Origin: Cinclus cinclus
Lineage: Eukaryota > Chordata > Aves > Passeriformes > Cinclidae
Direction of reading: 5' to 3'
Assembly: GCF_963662255.1 (NCBI RefSeq)
Contig: NC_085047.1
Coordinates: forward strand, 46,779,006-46,843,005
DNA: 64,000 nt
Below the pieces are notes generated by a model. That model searched no databases. It saw only the letters and a program-made list of their open reading frames with translations, and was not told the origin of the DNA. The translations under genes were made by a program, and so were the position numbers. The first letter of the stretch is position 1, and every line of letters starts with the position of its first letter. Positions 13,023 to 26,100 of this stretch are shown here, in pieces.

Positions 13023-16000
13023 CTGTATTTGTTGAAACATGAGAAAAGAACATGAAAATTACAAATTTGATCTTATAAGAGTCTTCTTTTACTAAACCTT
13101 GATTTAATTGCACCTTTTCTTAATTGTACATTTCTGCAAGGTTTTTTATCATGACAAAATATTTGCATACTTGAGGATATTTTGTTATTTAGACACACTT
13201 TACCCAAGGAATGTCTTAGCTACTGTGGTTAATATACCCAAACATGAATCTATCTCTTGCAGCCTGGTGCTTAATCTATTTATAGAGGGTATTTTCTTTC
13301 ACCCAAAGCTTAGTTTTCACTTCAGAAGATTTTGAATGTCTGGGGTATAACATTAAGGATCATTCCAGAAATAAAATCATCCTGATTTTCATGCTGTCCT
13401 TCTAGACAGTTTTAAATAGTTCTGTTATAAACATGATCTTCTGGACATGAAAAACCTACCTGTTCAAATGAGGTACTGTGCAACTAACAATAAAGAATAA
13501 TTAAATAAGAAAACATTTTTTCAGAACTGGCACTAGGCAGAATGTGGTTTGAGTTTTCCCCTCCACCCCTAGAAAAAATTAATCTTGACTGTATTAGCTA
13601 AGAAGATTTTTAGAATTTTTAGAATTATTCAAATGACTCACATTTAAAAATATAACTTCCACTGTCCCAAATAAAGCTTTAAGATAAACAGTGTATTAAT
13701 TTGCAGTACATCAAGTATATCAGAGCTGCAAGGTTTCTTTGCCTGTATTTCAGCTTCAGAGATGAACATTGCCACAAGAATGAGTGATTTAATACAGCAC
13801 AAAGTAGACCTACCTTTCAGAGATTTGTATGAATCCTCAAAAGGACAGCAGAAATGAAAGAACAAGGGACTTAATACATTTCAGGTAGAGATATGGAATT
13901 ACACTGATCATTCTGGATTTGGAGACTTTGAAAAGATGTTTCTAAAGCTCAAGGATTTCAAAACTGGTTTTTGCTGGTTTGCTTCTCAAACATTTCTGAC
14001 TGATTCCTCAACCTGCTCACTAAAACTAGAAAAGAAGTTCATTACCAAATTTCCACAGTCATTATTCTGGGGAGTTTTTAAATCTCTCCTTTGTTTGTTT
14101 GTTTTAATTCTTTTTTTTTTTCTTCTGAGAAGCAGTATGGGCTTGTAAATAGTAAGAAAAACATGCTATCTATTTGTACTGCCAAAGGTCATCCCTTGAC
14201 CTTCAAATTTTGAGTAATTCACCTGTTCTGGGTTTGTTTGGGTTTTTTTATCCTTATTTTTTTTTTTAGTTTCTCAGGCTGCTTACTTTATAGTATTAGT
14301 TTTAAATTGCATGTCTTGATACTATATACCAAAAGAAGTGCTATAAAACAAGGCAATTAAACACCACTTGTTCCTCCAAATTATCTTAATTTTTGATCAT
14401 TTACAAAACAAATGACTAGTACAGTAAAAGCATTATGAATTTCTTCATAGCAAAATAGCATTATAGAGCTCTGGGTAAAAACCACAACTGTTTGTCCATA
14501 TTATCACTGAGAAATCACATTTTTTCTTACCTGAAAAATCAATAATTTGATCACACATAAGGAATAAAACTGCAAATATTTTCCAAACAGAAGAAAATTT
14601 TTTTTTCTCTCTTTTGGATTTTATTTGTAAAGGACTCTTAAAAAAAGAGCACAGACACACACTGTAATAATTTTTACAAGTATTCTGAAAGATTTCACTT
14701 ACTGTTTTCTTGTGTTGTATGCAAATTCTGAGAGTGCATGAAACTATTTCCAGAAGTTTGTTAATTTTTTTCCAGCACAGTGCAACAGCTACTCACAGAC
14801 AGAGAAGAATTCTTTCCTCAAGAAATGGACTCCTCCATGTAACATTTATTTGTATTTAATATTTATATCTGCTCACCACTGACTATAATAATGGCTAATT
14901 CAAAGATAATGAGACCTATTTTGCACAAGTGAAGCCTCTACTAAAGACAGAAGAAATCTGTTGGTAACAAGTCTTTCTGGTAAAAAGACTGTGCCAGTCT
15001 TTAAAAAAAAAAAAAAGTGTTTTTGCATCTTCCAGTTGCTTGAGAGACATCAGTGCTTGTGGATGCTCTAAGACTACAGAAGTCCTCTGTGCCACAGCTA
15101 CTGAGTGTTGGGTGCTGGCTCATTCAGCCTTAGATGAAGCTCTACAAGTATTTTGTGGTATCTGCTCTCCAGCAGAAGTGTATAAGACAGTCTACTTAGA
15201 AAGTCTAAGTCATACAGTTCTTGCATGTGCCATCAGAACCACTCTGCCTTTATTCCCAATAGTTCTGAACTGTCATTAATTTTACTTAGACATCAATCAG
15301 GACAGATTTAGAGCGTTAGAGAAATTCCTTACTGCCGGGGATTTTGGGAACTTTGGTAGCCTTATTCTTGGTGGGAGGTCTCAGATTAATGTGCATGGGT
15401 TATTATGTGTCTGCAAATTCCCCTCACCAAGTCTCAAGTGAATGTCTTGGAAGAGCAGAGTTCAGGGAAGTATCTTATTGTCCTCACAGAGATGTAGATA
15501 ACGGGGCTCTGAGAAATGATTCTGCTCTCTGGCAGGGGCTGATTGAAGGGTGGCAACTAGCATCTATGAACATGCTATTTCTGCCTTGTCTTCTTCACCC
15601 TGGAGTTGCACGGCAAAGCAACTAAACCTCCTTGGCCTTAATGCTGAAATGTCTCTTGTACTGTGACTGTTTACCACTGAAATGTGGATGAAGCAGAATT
15701 ACACTGGCTTCAACACAAATAAATAGGGAGGAGAGAGGACAAGAGTATCCCTGTGAAGGGAGTGACTTTTACTAGAAATGAGGAAAATGTGCACTGACAT
15801 GGAAAGGTTGTGGAGGACAAGATAAACTCCCTTGTTGAAAACATGGGATTGCATTCAAGATCTCCTTTCCTGAACATCTGTTTTTGGTAGTAGAGAACAC
15901 TGGGAAAGTCTGCATCTCACATTCCTGAAGTGCCTGATCCATACAGGTTTGAACAGCCTTTATCCCATCACATAATGGGGTTGGAGCTTCTGCTTGTCAC

Positions 16001-16957
16001 CCATCTCCCTTTCCTGAATGACCTGCTTGACACATCTTGTGCCTGTTCATCCAGGAACACGCGAGAATTGAGATATAGACAATTCAAAGAATGATGGAAA
16101 ACCAAGAAGCAAGTTCTTATCTCAAAGATTTTACAGTCTAGACCAGCAGTCAGACAACACAGACATACACAGATGTCTAATCAGTAGACAACCATGGGAA
16201 GTGGGGAGCACAACAGGAGACAAAGCAAGAGAATGAACTTGCAATGAAATTTCTTTTCCCATTGTGCCTTGCCTGCAGACACTGCCTTCTGATTACTGCT
16301 TCTTCACTATTCTTTTCCACTGCATTTCCCTTACATGCATTTCCTGATGTTATTGTCAAATAGTGTGGAAATCACTATAGAAGAGTTCAGATGTATTTTC
16401 CTAGGATGCCAGCTGGGACAAGACAAATGACAGATTAGCTACACAATTTACTGATTCCTTAGCTATCTAGAAACTTTCTATGATGCAGACAGAACTAGAG
16501 TATACAGACTAACACACACACAGACTAACACACACACTTATTTCCACATTCTTATATTCCAGAAATTTTATTTTTAAACCTAATCTATAAAGTTTTGCTT
16601 GAAAATAGACTCCTCTGTATATGTAAGAAAATAGTAATGAGAGAAAACTCATCCTCTGACTAACTTGCATCCTGTGGGACTTCTTGGAATTTAATGATTC
16701 TTGAGAGTTGACAGAGTAATTTATGTATTTTTTTTACCATTCTATGTTATTTTCTCAATACAGCTCAAAAAGGAAGTGCAAAGTAACAATCTATCTAACT
16801 AGAAAAATTTTCATTTAACTTGACTGCCTCTACAGAAATCAAATTATTTTTAATGATTTATATACTGTTTTCACCTCTACATTTGATGACTTTCTGTTGT
16901 TTATGTTGGCTGATTCAATTAGAATTACCTGAAATAGCTAAAGATATTAAATATGTA

Positions 16958-16961
<4 letters not shown>

Positions 16962-17006
<45 letters not shown>
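16962..17006 (+). repeat. (CA)n/(TA)n compound microsatellite
   Basis: An uninterrupted AC run of about 30 bp is followed by an AT run of about 14 bp, in MICU2 intron 6. A shorter CA-rich patch lies at about 16504-16540. It is likely to vary in length between individuals. Confidence 0.95.
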
Positions 17007-17007
<1 letters not shown>

Positions 17008-17422
17008 GTGACATAAATATATAACACATATAAGATCTCCCCAAGAGAGCAGTGCTGTGTTTCTGTAGGAATCTCCTGATTTGCTTAACTGAGAGTACCT
17101 TCTTAAAGAAAGCACTGCTAATGTGGCATTTTGGTGCAGAGGCACTAAAAGCTGAACACGTTCACTCGTGTTCATGGAGTTACTTTTGCTTGTAACATAT
17201 TGTTTTGCAGATGAATAATACAGCCATAACAAGACTTATTTCGGTAATCAGGGCACTGCTAGTATGATTAACAATTCACTATGACTGCACTTGGTTTAGT
17301 AGGTTAAAATATAGGATTTACTAGAATTTGATTTCTTTTTAATCAGCAGAATAATTAACACTTTAACAAAACAAATTCTTCAAAATTAAAAGATCTGGTG
17401 TAGCAACAAATGGGTGTAGGGC

Positions 17423-18011
17423 TGTGCTGCTTTTGGTTGGGGTGGAATTCATTTCCTTCACAGTGGCTGGTGTGGGACTGTGTTTTAGATTTGTGCTGAA
17501 CAGTGCTGGTAACACAGAGGTGTTTCTGTTATTGCTGAGCAGGACTTACACAGAGCCAAGGCCTCTGCTGCTTTTGTACTGCCATGACGTGGAGGGAGCT
17601 GAGGATGCATCAGAGGCTGGGAGGGAACACAGCCAGGACAGGTGACCCCAATGACCAAAGGGACATTCCAGACCATCTGACATCATGCTCTGTGTATGAA
17701 CTGAGGGGAAGGAGGAAGAGGAGGACATTTGCAGTGATGGCTTTTGTTTTCCCAAGTCGCCATTACACGTGGTGGGTCCCTGCTCTCTTGGGAATGGTTG
17801 AACACCTCCCTGCCCAAGGGAAGCAGTGAATTAATTCTTTGTTTTGCTTTGTTTGTGTGCGTGGCTTTTGCTTTTCCTATTAATCTGTCTATAACTCAAT
17901 CCATGAGTTTTCCAACTCTTAACCTTCTGATTCTCTCCCTGATCCAGCTGGTGGGGTAAAGGACAAGCAGCTGCCTTAGGCTTGGTTGCTGGCTGAGATT
18001 ACACCACAACA
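17423..18011 (+). mobile_element. Solo LTR of an avian endogenous retrovirus
   Basis: This is a 589-bp element that begins TGTGCTG and ends ACAACA, so it has TG...CA termini. It is flanked by AGGGC at 17418-17422 and AGGGT at 18012-18016, a plausible 5-bp target-site duplication with one change. The internal text matches a common bird LTR family I recall: a start like GGTTGGGGTGGAATTCATTT, a middle segment with ACATCATGCTC, and an end with TTACACCACAACA. I see no internal retroviral genes, so it is probably a recombination-derived solo LTR. The usual AATAAA site is missing where I expect it after the CATCATGCTC segment. It is antisense to MICU2. The family assignment is from memory. Confidence 0.8.
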
Positions 18012-19098
18012 AGGGTATCGGCAGGTTCAGTCAGGGGCTTCTGGGAACACAGTCTTAGAAAATGATCTACTTCCAAGTATTATTTTCAAACAGTACTACT
18101 AAGTCTAGAAATAGTTTTGCAAAATTTAGAAATAGATTTAAAGTATTACTCATAAATTGTAACCTTGCTAAGAGACAATTGTGAAAAAAAGGTGAGCAGT
18201 GCAAAACCCATGAACAGCTATTCTATCAATTCAGAGTTTAAAGCTATGAAATTCACCTAAATAAAATTTTGCTAATTTCTCTAACAACAGGTCCCTCTTT
18301 AAAAGTTTTAGATTTTAAGGTTCTCTGGAGATATGAGTTAATGTTCAGCTTAAAAGTCACACTAGTGACAGAAAATAATTTGAATTGTAGTGGCCATGTC
18401 AGCTTCTTATGAAATTGCCTCTCCACTTACCTCCCATACAAATTAAGGATCTGAAATAACTTGACGGTTTCTATTAAAAAATATGATTGTTAATTCTGTA
18501 TTCAACTTTTGACAAGAAGTACTTACTTGGTCTCCTGTTAAATATTTAAAAGTTGAATAAGACACATAATTAAGCCTATTCTTCTTAATAACATCACACC
18601 AAGATTTTCTTAGTTTTTAAAATATCTACCTTTCTCCTCCATAGTTTAGATATAATATGGGAAAAAGCCTGCTGTTTCTCTTCAAAGTGTGACTTGATAA
18701 AAAGCTTTCTACAACAGCATGCAAAATAAATAAAGACCAAAACAGGATGGTGAATTAAATAAATTACTCAACAGATTTAGGAAACAAAAGACTTTTCCAG
18801 ATGATTATTTAAATTAGCTCACGGGATTAAGGGATATACACTAATTCCTACCTTTCCAGTAGAATATATTTCCTTACAATTCTAAGGTAACATTTATAAA
18901 AGTGGATTCAATTATGATAAGTACTTCTATCACAATATTTCAATATTGTGCTCCTTTCATATAAAATATTTTAGTATGCATGTGATCACAGACTGGACTC
19001 AAAAAATAGGCTTGATGATTTTAATGAATCTTCATTGAGCTATAACCCACGGATCTATTTAAATGCTTTAAAATGAAAATGTATATAAATACACCTAC

Positions 19099-19181
19099 CT
19101 TAAAGAATTCCTTCTTTTCCACTTGTTCATTGCCATCTGCATCAAGCATTTTAAAGGCAATCTGAAGTCCAGTCTGGGGTT
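19099..19181 (-). CDS. MICU2: MICU2 exon 6, first EF-hand
   Basis: This 83-nt exon lies between a TTTGTTGCAG acceptor and an AAG|GTAGGT donor. It completes lysine and then encodes PQTGLQIAFKMLDADGNEQV followed by EKKEFFK. The loop DADGNEQVEKKE is a complete EF-hand calcium loop. It has acidic or amide ligands at positions 1, 3 and 5, a hydrophobic residue at 8 and glutamate at 12, as in the human loop DTDGNEMIEKRE. This is the first functional EF-hand of MICU2, which senses calcium in the intermembrane space. The exon ends in phase 0. An open frame runs a few codons past both splice sites, so the ORF alone overstates its limits. Confidence 0.96.
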
Positions 19182-22017
19182 CTGCAACAAATTGCAGAAG
19201 AACTTCATTGAAAATATCACACACTTACACTAGAACTCAAATACCAAATGTAAAATGAGTATTGACTGTGGTTCAGTTCTCCATTGTTATGTACATACAC
19301 GGTATTTCCAGTGAACCATACACACATCTTCCATTATAAGCAAACTCTTTAAACACCTTTTTACTATCATTTCAAGGGATAATTAATGCAATGGAAAAGT
19401 AAGAAATGCCAGCACTGACTATGTACAAGCCATGAATGTCCATCTGAACCCAGTGAAAATACTGTATATCCCTTACTGGCCAGGTCTTAAGATATTCCCA
19501 AGGGACATCTCTATAATCCCATGTCACTTCTGCAGTCTAGCTCTGCCTTGTTTATAAGAGCTCCTTTTCAGGTGAGAAGAGCGGAAAACTCTTTCTGGTT
19601 GTTTTTGACAAAAAAATGTTTTGTGTAACTCCCATCAATATGATTTTTTTTCAGAAATTCTACATAATTTCACTCTGCATTTCCTTCACTGAATGGATGT
19701 TTCTTTTCAACACAAAAATGTAATGAGTTCTGAATCTTGAAGAAGTTATAAAAGCATGGTGTGTTTTGAGCTCCTTCCCACAATTTCCTGATCTGACTTC
19801 ACTTACAAGAGGTGGCCTTGATCATTAGCAAGCCCACACAGGAGCAGCATGCTGCTGAAATGTAGCTACAGTTCACTGTGGTAGAAAGCCCTTATCCCAG
19901 TAATCTGTGTAGCAGGTGAATTAATGCCACAACCCAGACACACGAGGCATTAATTGAAAGCCATGGACTTACTGTCTCTGGAATATATTGATGCTTCCAA
20001 GGACAATGCTGGACTCATGAGGGCAGCAAAGCAGTATCTCTAAAAAACTCTAATGCCTTCAGAGTTTTGCTTCTGGAAATATATTTTTCCAGTTGCATTC
20101 TGTAAAGTTTTAAGCCTTGCTTTTTTTTTAGAGAATCTTTCTGCAAAGGGAACAAGTTAAAGAAATATCCCATTTCTTTTAGGTCATAACAAGATGGTTA
20201 AAGAAAGTACTATTTTTACATTTTGGAAATAACTACATCTTCAGCAGTAGACTAATATTCTATGTGAAGCAACCTTGTGATGCAGGGATTTTTTATAAAT
20301 ATCACTGCAATCTGCACAGCAGAGCTGTCCCCAGCAACTGGGTTGATTTAATAGTCAAAACTGGCTTCCTTTCCATGGACATGCCACATGCTAAATTTGT
20401 GTTGCTAGTACAAAAGCAAGAAAAGGCTATCTAATAACATATTAGGAGAATAAAAGTAATTGATGTATTTAATAGCAATTCATACCATCTGTGTTCCAAA
20501 TTTCAGATAAGAGAGCTGTTAGTGAAAATATAGACCTAAAGCTGCTTATACTGTTCAGAGATGACATACTTATCTGATATGATGTAACCCCAAAGGTATG
20601 TGTTCGTAAAATAAGCACAGTTCAAAGACTACCACAGATATATTTGTATTTAATTAGAATCAGGCAAAATTCCAAAAACTTAAAGAGTTTCATCCTGGCT
20701 GTGAGTGCAGGTTAGACCTAGGTGCTTCCTCTCCTAATATTCCTGCATGGACCAAGCTGTCAACTTGTGTGACTGGGTAATTGAAACAAAGCTCTAAGTA
20801 ATAATGACAACTTGAGTTCCTGGGCTTCTTCACCAGGCAGGGCTCCACTAACCTATTGCTAGAAATGAATTCAGTACAACACTGGAAGAAAAAAGATAGT
20901 GATGACACAAGGCACACAGAAAAGAGAAAAGAAGGTCAGGGGGGAAAAATAAAACCTTTGTCTGTCAGAGAATTACACTGTCAAGTTCAGTGTTTTTACA
21001 GACTGATTTTGTACAACAGGCAGCATGGTCTGGTCAGCAGTGTCCTGGAACCAGGAGTCTGATGACCCTTTTTCCATTTCCCTATTGTTCAGTTGGTGAC
21101 TTGAAAGTAATTTAAATACTGATGCCTGCTTTAAGAAACCTCACATTAATTCTCACTAGTGGGAGAGACAGGTTGTGTAACTCAGGGCTGATTGACAGGG
21201 GATACTTGTTAGGCAAAGATAGGAGCACAAACACTTGTTGACATTTGCTTTCAAACTGATCAGTATGATAACCCTCTGTGTAACCAAAGCAGCAGCATTA
21301 CCACTGCATTTTTATCCTGCATCAAAGGGTGCTTTTGCTTTTGTGGTTCAATACATTCCTATATAAATTCTGTGAAAAACAATGTTACTTGACTGTCTGG
21401 AGAAGTGGAACAACTTGCTCTGATACTGCTTAGATTTTCTAATTGTTTTAGCCAATAATCCAGCATGAATTCACTTTCAGCTGCCATAAATTTCTGAAGA
21501 AATAGAATCTTTGGCACCTATTTCTGCAACTTCAAGGTATTCTTCAGAAGTTACAATCTGGCTGTCATGGTTGTCCTTTTTTAACATCAATTCATCTTTT
21601 TGAGTTGCAACAAATACTTTATAAGCAGTATCCTACCTGGGCTAAACTCCTGTCTCTGATTTAAAAAGCCACTTGAACACGTGGTATAACTCATGTTCAA
21701 GCAGTGCATAACACAGTCACCACTGCTGAAGCAGTGTATTTGTATGTTAAAGCTTAATGCATATCTATATAGAAATAATTTAATACTGTGTACTAGCTGA
21801 AGTTGCCAAAGAAATTACCTATCCTTCATGCTGTGCAACAGGAACCAATGAAGTTCTGCTGAGAAATGAGGTAAACTGCTGAAGGGCCACTTGAATTGTG
21901 CAAGAGGTGCCTAACGATGGAAGGATGGACATACTCTCTCCACTCTCCGGAGATCAACATTACTTGTCCATACTACACCATGGGAGACTGGATTTCCAGA
22001 GCAAGGAAAATTTGTCA

Positions 22018-22152
22018 ATATATTTAAGGCCCAGCCATGGATCTTGAAGCCATGGAAGTGATGAGGGTCACATGAGAGTCATGCCTCTATAGTCTGTCAG
22101 GAAAGAAGTGACTGCTTTCTTCTCTCCTTTCCCCATGCACTGATACAATAAA
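22018..22152 (+). promoter_or_regulatory. LTR TATA-like box and polyadenylation signal
   Basis: ATATATTTA at 22018-22026 and AATAAA at 22147-22152 lie about 120 bp apart inside the LTR-like element. In an LTR these would mark the transcription start and the poly-A site. On this strand they would drive transcription antisense to MICU2. Activity cannot be judged from sequence. Confidence 0.4.
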
Positions 22153-22348
22153 TCTATGATGCCTGGCTTTGTCCCTTGCTGAAAATGTTAGACCCATATA
22201 AGTCAGTCAAACAAGACTGCATGTGGACTATTCTGTGGACTATTCCATGGACATGCATATGGACTACTTCACTACTGCTCCAGGGGGTCAATGTGTAATG
22301 CTCATTGACACAGCTCAAATCTTGCCAACCTGCACATCAGAACAAAAC

Positions 22349-22376
22349 GGGGGGGGGGGGGGGGGGGGGGGGGGGG
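22349..22376 (+). repeat. G28 homopolymer
   Basis: This is a run of 28 consecutive guanines at the 3' side of the LTR-like element, preceded by AACAAAAC and followed by TGGCAAGC. The run can form a G-quadruplex on this strand. Its exact length is unreliable in most sequencing data. It creates spurious polyglycine and polyproline reading frames. Confidence 0.97.
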
Positions 22377-23084
22377 TGGCAAGCATGGCACAGAGTAAAT
22401 ACCAGACAATCCCAGATCACTTCCATGCACAAAACCAAAAAACACCTGTTGCTTGTAAATAAAGGAAGGACCAAACAAAAGTTGTTTTAGGAAAAAAAGT
22501 GCCTGAGAGGAAAAGGAAGGAAACAAAGGAGGGAAAATACATATACAATACCTGGAGGAAATAAAGTCAAAAGGAACAGAGGAGAAAGAAAAAGGACTTA
22601 AAAGTCAGAGAAAAAGACACTGAAGAATTCTGCTGTTTATGTATTGCATCCATGGCAAATCTGAACACAATAAAAATGGGCAACAACCTTTGAGACACTA
22701 CAACAGTTTTTCACACCCCTGCATGAGCTATACTGCTAATGTCTCATGTCCAAAATGACTAAAATTACCATCCAGAAGAAAATTTATCTTCTCATCCCGT
22801 TCTTTTCCCCCTTATTATGCGGTTCTGTAACCAAAGTGTCTCCCCTCTTAAAGGATTTCAAAAGACTTTTCTGATCCCCTGGAGTACCATGAATATTGAA
22901 GTATTGCTATGGGCCAATGATGTCCATTTGTATTAATGCATTGTCACTCCATATGCAATAGTTTTTTATGTTTTGCTATTTAATGCAGAAATTTAGAACC
23001 TAAAAAATATCAGAAGAAAAGTTCTTGGGAAACTGTTAGTAGCTAAGTATTTGTGTCTATGTATTTTAAATATATAATACTTAC

Positions 23085-23132
23085 TTGTAAGAATTGTCAG
23101 CAAAAACAGATACTCTGCATAAGATATCAACC
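23085..23132 (-). CDS. MICU2: MICU2 exon 5 (internal coding exon)
   Basis: This is a 48-nt exon with a strong T-rich tract and CAG acceptor, and a CAA|GTAAGT donor. Joined to the G from exon 4 it reads GLISYAEYLFLLTILT plus one base of lysine. This is the highly conserved GLISYTEYLFLLTILTKP block shared by MICU2 and MICU3. It is a helical segment immediately before the first EF-hand. Phases are 1 in and 1 out, and both neighbours match. Alanine replaces the usual threonine after SY; otherwise it is near-identical to mammalian MICU2. Confidence 0.94.
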
Positions 23133-26100
23133 CTGAAAAAAAAAGTTAAAAAATTACTTGCGGAAAACCCAAAAACTTACAGCAAAATTTGAAAGATGAA
23201 ATCTTACAAATATAAAAAATGTATTTTGACATTGTATTAAATATGTGTATTAAAATAAGACAAGTTAGCATTTAATAAATTTTTCACTTCTGCTTTTAGT
23301 ACTCTGATGGTAGAATTCCCCAACCCAAGACTCATCAATGTTCATGTCTAACCAAGAAAGTAAGGTTTATTTGGTATTAACAAAAGGCCTACACTAAATC
23401 TTTGGATTCTCACTGAAAACATCCAATGTTTATATAAAAGGCAAATAAATTAAATGTGCTTTGTCACATTTAGTACCTGGGAGGAGAACTACTCTAACTT
23501 TACCCTGAAGGATCAAAGTCCTCCATCCTTTGGCAGGCTTGCAAAAGGCGGAGAATAGCTTCCCTCTGATTCTCAAGAGAACATGGCAACACGAAAAGCT
23601 GCCAAGCTGCTAGATTGTGCTGATAGTACTGCTGGGCCCTATGCCAAGTGAAGGCTTCTTATTTTTTATTTTTTTTTAAAATAGGAACATGTCCTTTCTA
23701 CAAGGTGAAAGGATTTTCCCCCCTTTTGAAGGAAAATTCCAGTGTTTTCTTTTGAAATACTGCCTTAAGTGAAAAGCCTGAACAAACACAAAGATGCGAT
23801 AGCGTCAAAATAGAGTGTGCAAGCTAAAGATAGAGAGTGCAGAATGAGGGTGGCTAAACAACAGAATCTGAACCATCTGCCCTGCAATAATGTTTGGGGA
23901 AAAAATGCAAAGGGCTTTTTTATAAATCACTTTTCAAAATAACTGAGCTACTTTTAACTTGCGAGCTAAACATCGTATAATGCTGAAGCTGCTTAAAAGA
24001 ATGAAGTTCAAACATGCCTATCTGTGCAAAGATAAACTATTTTTGTAATTTATATTCAGTTAATTGATAGATAAGGAACCCACTTAAACTTCAGTGATAA
24101 ACAATTAACTTCTGATAAACTACTATGCAGAAGCAACAGCATTTGTATTTGACCTCAGATAGTGACTTAACACTTCTAAGTACCAGAAGTCAGAAATATT
24201 AAATTACTAAATGCAGGAGTCTGAAAATCTGAGAACAAGTCTTAGCTAACGGGAGGTCTAATGCTGATCCTGTTGCCAACACTCTGGTTCCATATCTCAG
24301 CTCTCCTCTCCATCAAAATAGGACCATTTACCCTATCATCCCACATGAATTGTGTAAATCAAAACAGTCTACAATCATACAATACACTGTGGAAATAAAA
24401 AAACACCTTCATATCAAAGACTTAGTCTTACTTAAAAATTTTAGCATTTCTGTCATTGCAAGAATGCAAATTATTATTTTCATTGCTGTAAAACTTGGAA
24501 TTGTATTCTTAGATGAAACATCTAGGTTTCTACACATTCGAAACCAAATAAACAGAGAAAGAAGTCCTGTCCTATTTTTTTTTAGTCTATACACCTAAGA
24601 CAAGATTAAAACAAAAAAGGATAGAAACAAATAGATGGTGAAAAGAATTTAAACAAATAGTGTGATAAGTAGTGATCAAGATTCCTAATTTTGTTTTGTG
24701 TGTGACACAGCAAAATAATGCTTAAGGGAAGAACATAAAAGAAGACAAGGAGACAACTTCTCAGGTCTGTAAAGAAAACACCTCCAAGTCAAGGACTGCA
24801 GTGGTGTCAGCACAAAGATCCCTGACTGAAAACATAACCACCATGCAATGAAGGACAGCATTACTGGGCAAGGAGAAGTGGGAGTCTGCCCCTCAGCTGT
24901 CTTGAGATGCTCTGCATGGGGATAGTCTAAGGAAGACATGGAAGCTAAAGACAAGTAGCTTATGCTAGATAGAACAAGCAGAGCCCAGTGTGGAGAAACA
25001 AAATAAGAGATGAGACACTCAAAGAAGTTGTGAAAGAAAAATGTGCTTATCAAAGCCTTTGAAAGAATATTAACATGGTAGATTATGGCTGTAAAAGTCT
25101 GAGAAAAAATAAAGTTGTAATAATTGGGAATATAAAACACTGAGCCATTGAAGAGTTTCAGCTTTATAGCTAGACAGGGATCATTATACCTCATAAAATT
25201 TTGTAGAAAGAATATGCAAAATTTTTAGAGATGAAAAGATGTGAAGAAAAGATCAATTTAAAGACAACACCATGCTGATTGGCTCAAGGGAGAAGCACCC
25301 ATATGGAAGAGGGCTGGAAAGAGGAGCCTTGCAAGAAGTGGCAGGAGTAAGATACAGACTCAGTTTTCGTCATCTTACTGTAATCTAGCAACTGAAAAGT
25401 TGCTATAGTGAAATAGGTGAAAAGGTAAATACAATAAAAATACATAAAAATATTCTGGATTGTTCTTTAAAACCTGACTCAATGCTTTAAAGAAAATTCA
25501 CAGCCTGCCTGATATATTCTGGGAGACTGATTGTACTAAAATAATTTATCATAAGATTTTTTAATTTGTGGACTAATTTCCATTAAAAATATTTTAATTT
25601 TATTGTCCTTTTACTATATGCAGTGAATGGCCAGCTTACCTCATCCATAAAGCAAATGAAATATTTTGGTAATTTTCTTTTTTATTCTACAATAATCATT
25701 ACAAAAGTACTCAAAAGATGCAATGCAGGAAACTTTAAAAACCCTAAATAAAACAACCCACTGAAAATTAAATTAACATCCAAATAAAATTTAAAAGATA
25801 AAAGCTTCACACACTGTTGAATGACTCAGCATACATACAGCCAAGAATGTGAAGTTACTGTCATTTTCAAAAGCCAAAGGAACCTTCCCTAACCCTCCCT
25901 AGAAATATCTGTCCTCAAACTTACGAGCAAATGCTGACAGTACAATATTCTTATTGCTGAATAAATCATAAGTACACCTACAAAATATGACACAAATTTT
26001 AAAACTGCCCACTAGAAGGCAGAATGCCCTAGCATTACATTTTACAAACCAGACTGATGGCAGTTTTCCCTCTCCTTGACATTTAAATAGCTATTTGAAG

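Larger units (their letters stand above)
13023..19098 (-). other. MICU2: MICU2 intron 6 (6,076 bp)
   Basis: This intron runs from GTAGGT after exon 6 to the ACAAATACAG acceptor of exon 7. It contains a solo LTR (17423-18011), a CA/TA microsatellite (16962-17006) and T-rich tracts near 14108-14270. I see no coding sequence in it. Confidence 0.87.
21850..22400 (+). mobile_element. Probable LTR fragment with TATA box and AATAAA
   Basis: A TATA-like ATATATTTA at about 22018-22026 is followed by AATAAA at 22147-22152. That spacing fits the U3/R layout of a retroviral LTR read on the plus strand. The text resembles a bird ERVL-type LTR I recall, including the ACTGATACAATAAA polyadenylation region. 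Downstream there are four loose copies of a TGGACTAT-like unit at about 22225-22268, then a 28-G run. Ends and target-site duplication were not resolved, so the limits are approximate. It lies antisense within MICU2 intron 5. No retroviral genes are present. Confidence 0.5.
19182..23084 (-). other. MICU2: MICU2 intron 5 (3,903 bp)
   Basis: This intron runs from GTAAGT after exon 5 to TTTGTTGCAG before exon 6. It contains the LTR-like element at about 21850-22400 with its 28-G run. The rest is unique AT-rich sequence without a supportable gene. Confidence 0.87.

Noticed and set aside
19021..19224. 67-codon single-exon EF-hand protein
   Set aside because: The frame runs through both splice sites of MICU2 exon 6. 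The true coding part is 19099-19181.
22223..22526. Frames with polyglycine or polyproline
   Set aside because: They are produced by the G28 run in the LTR-like element.
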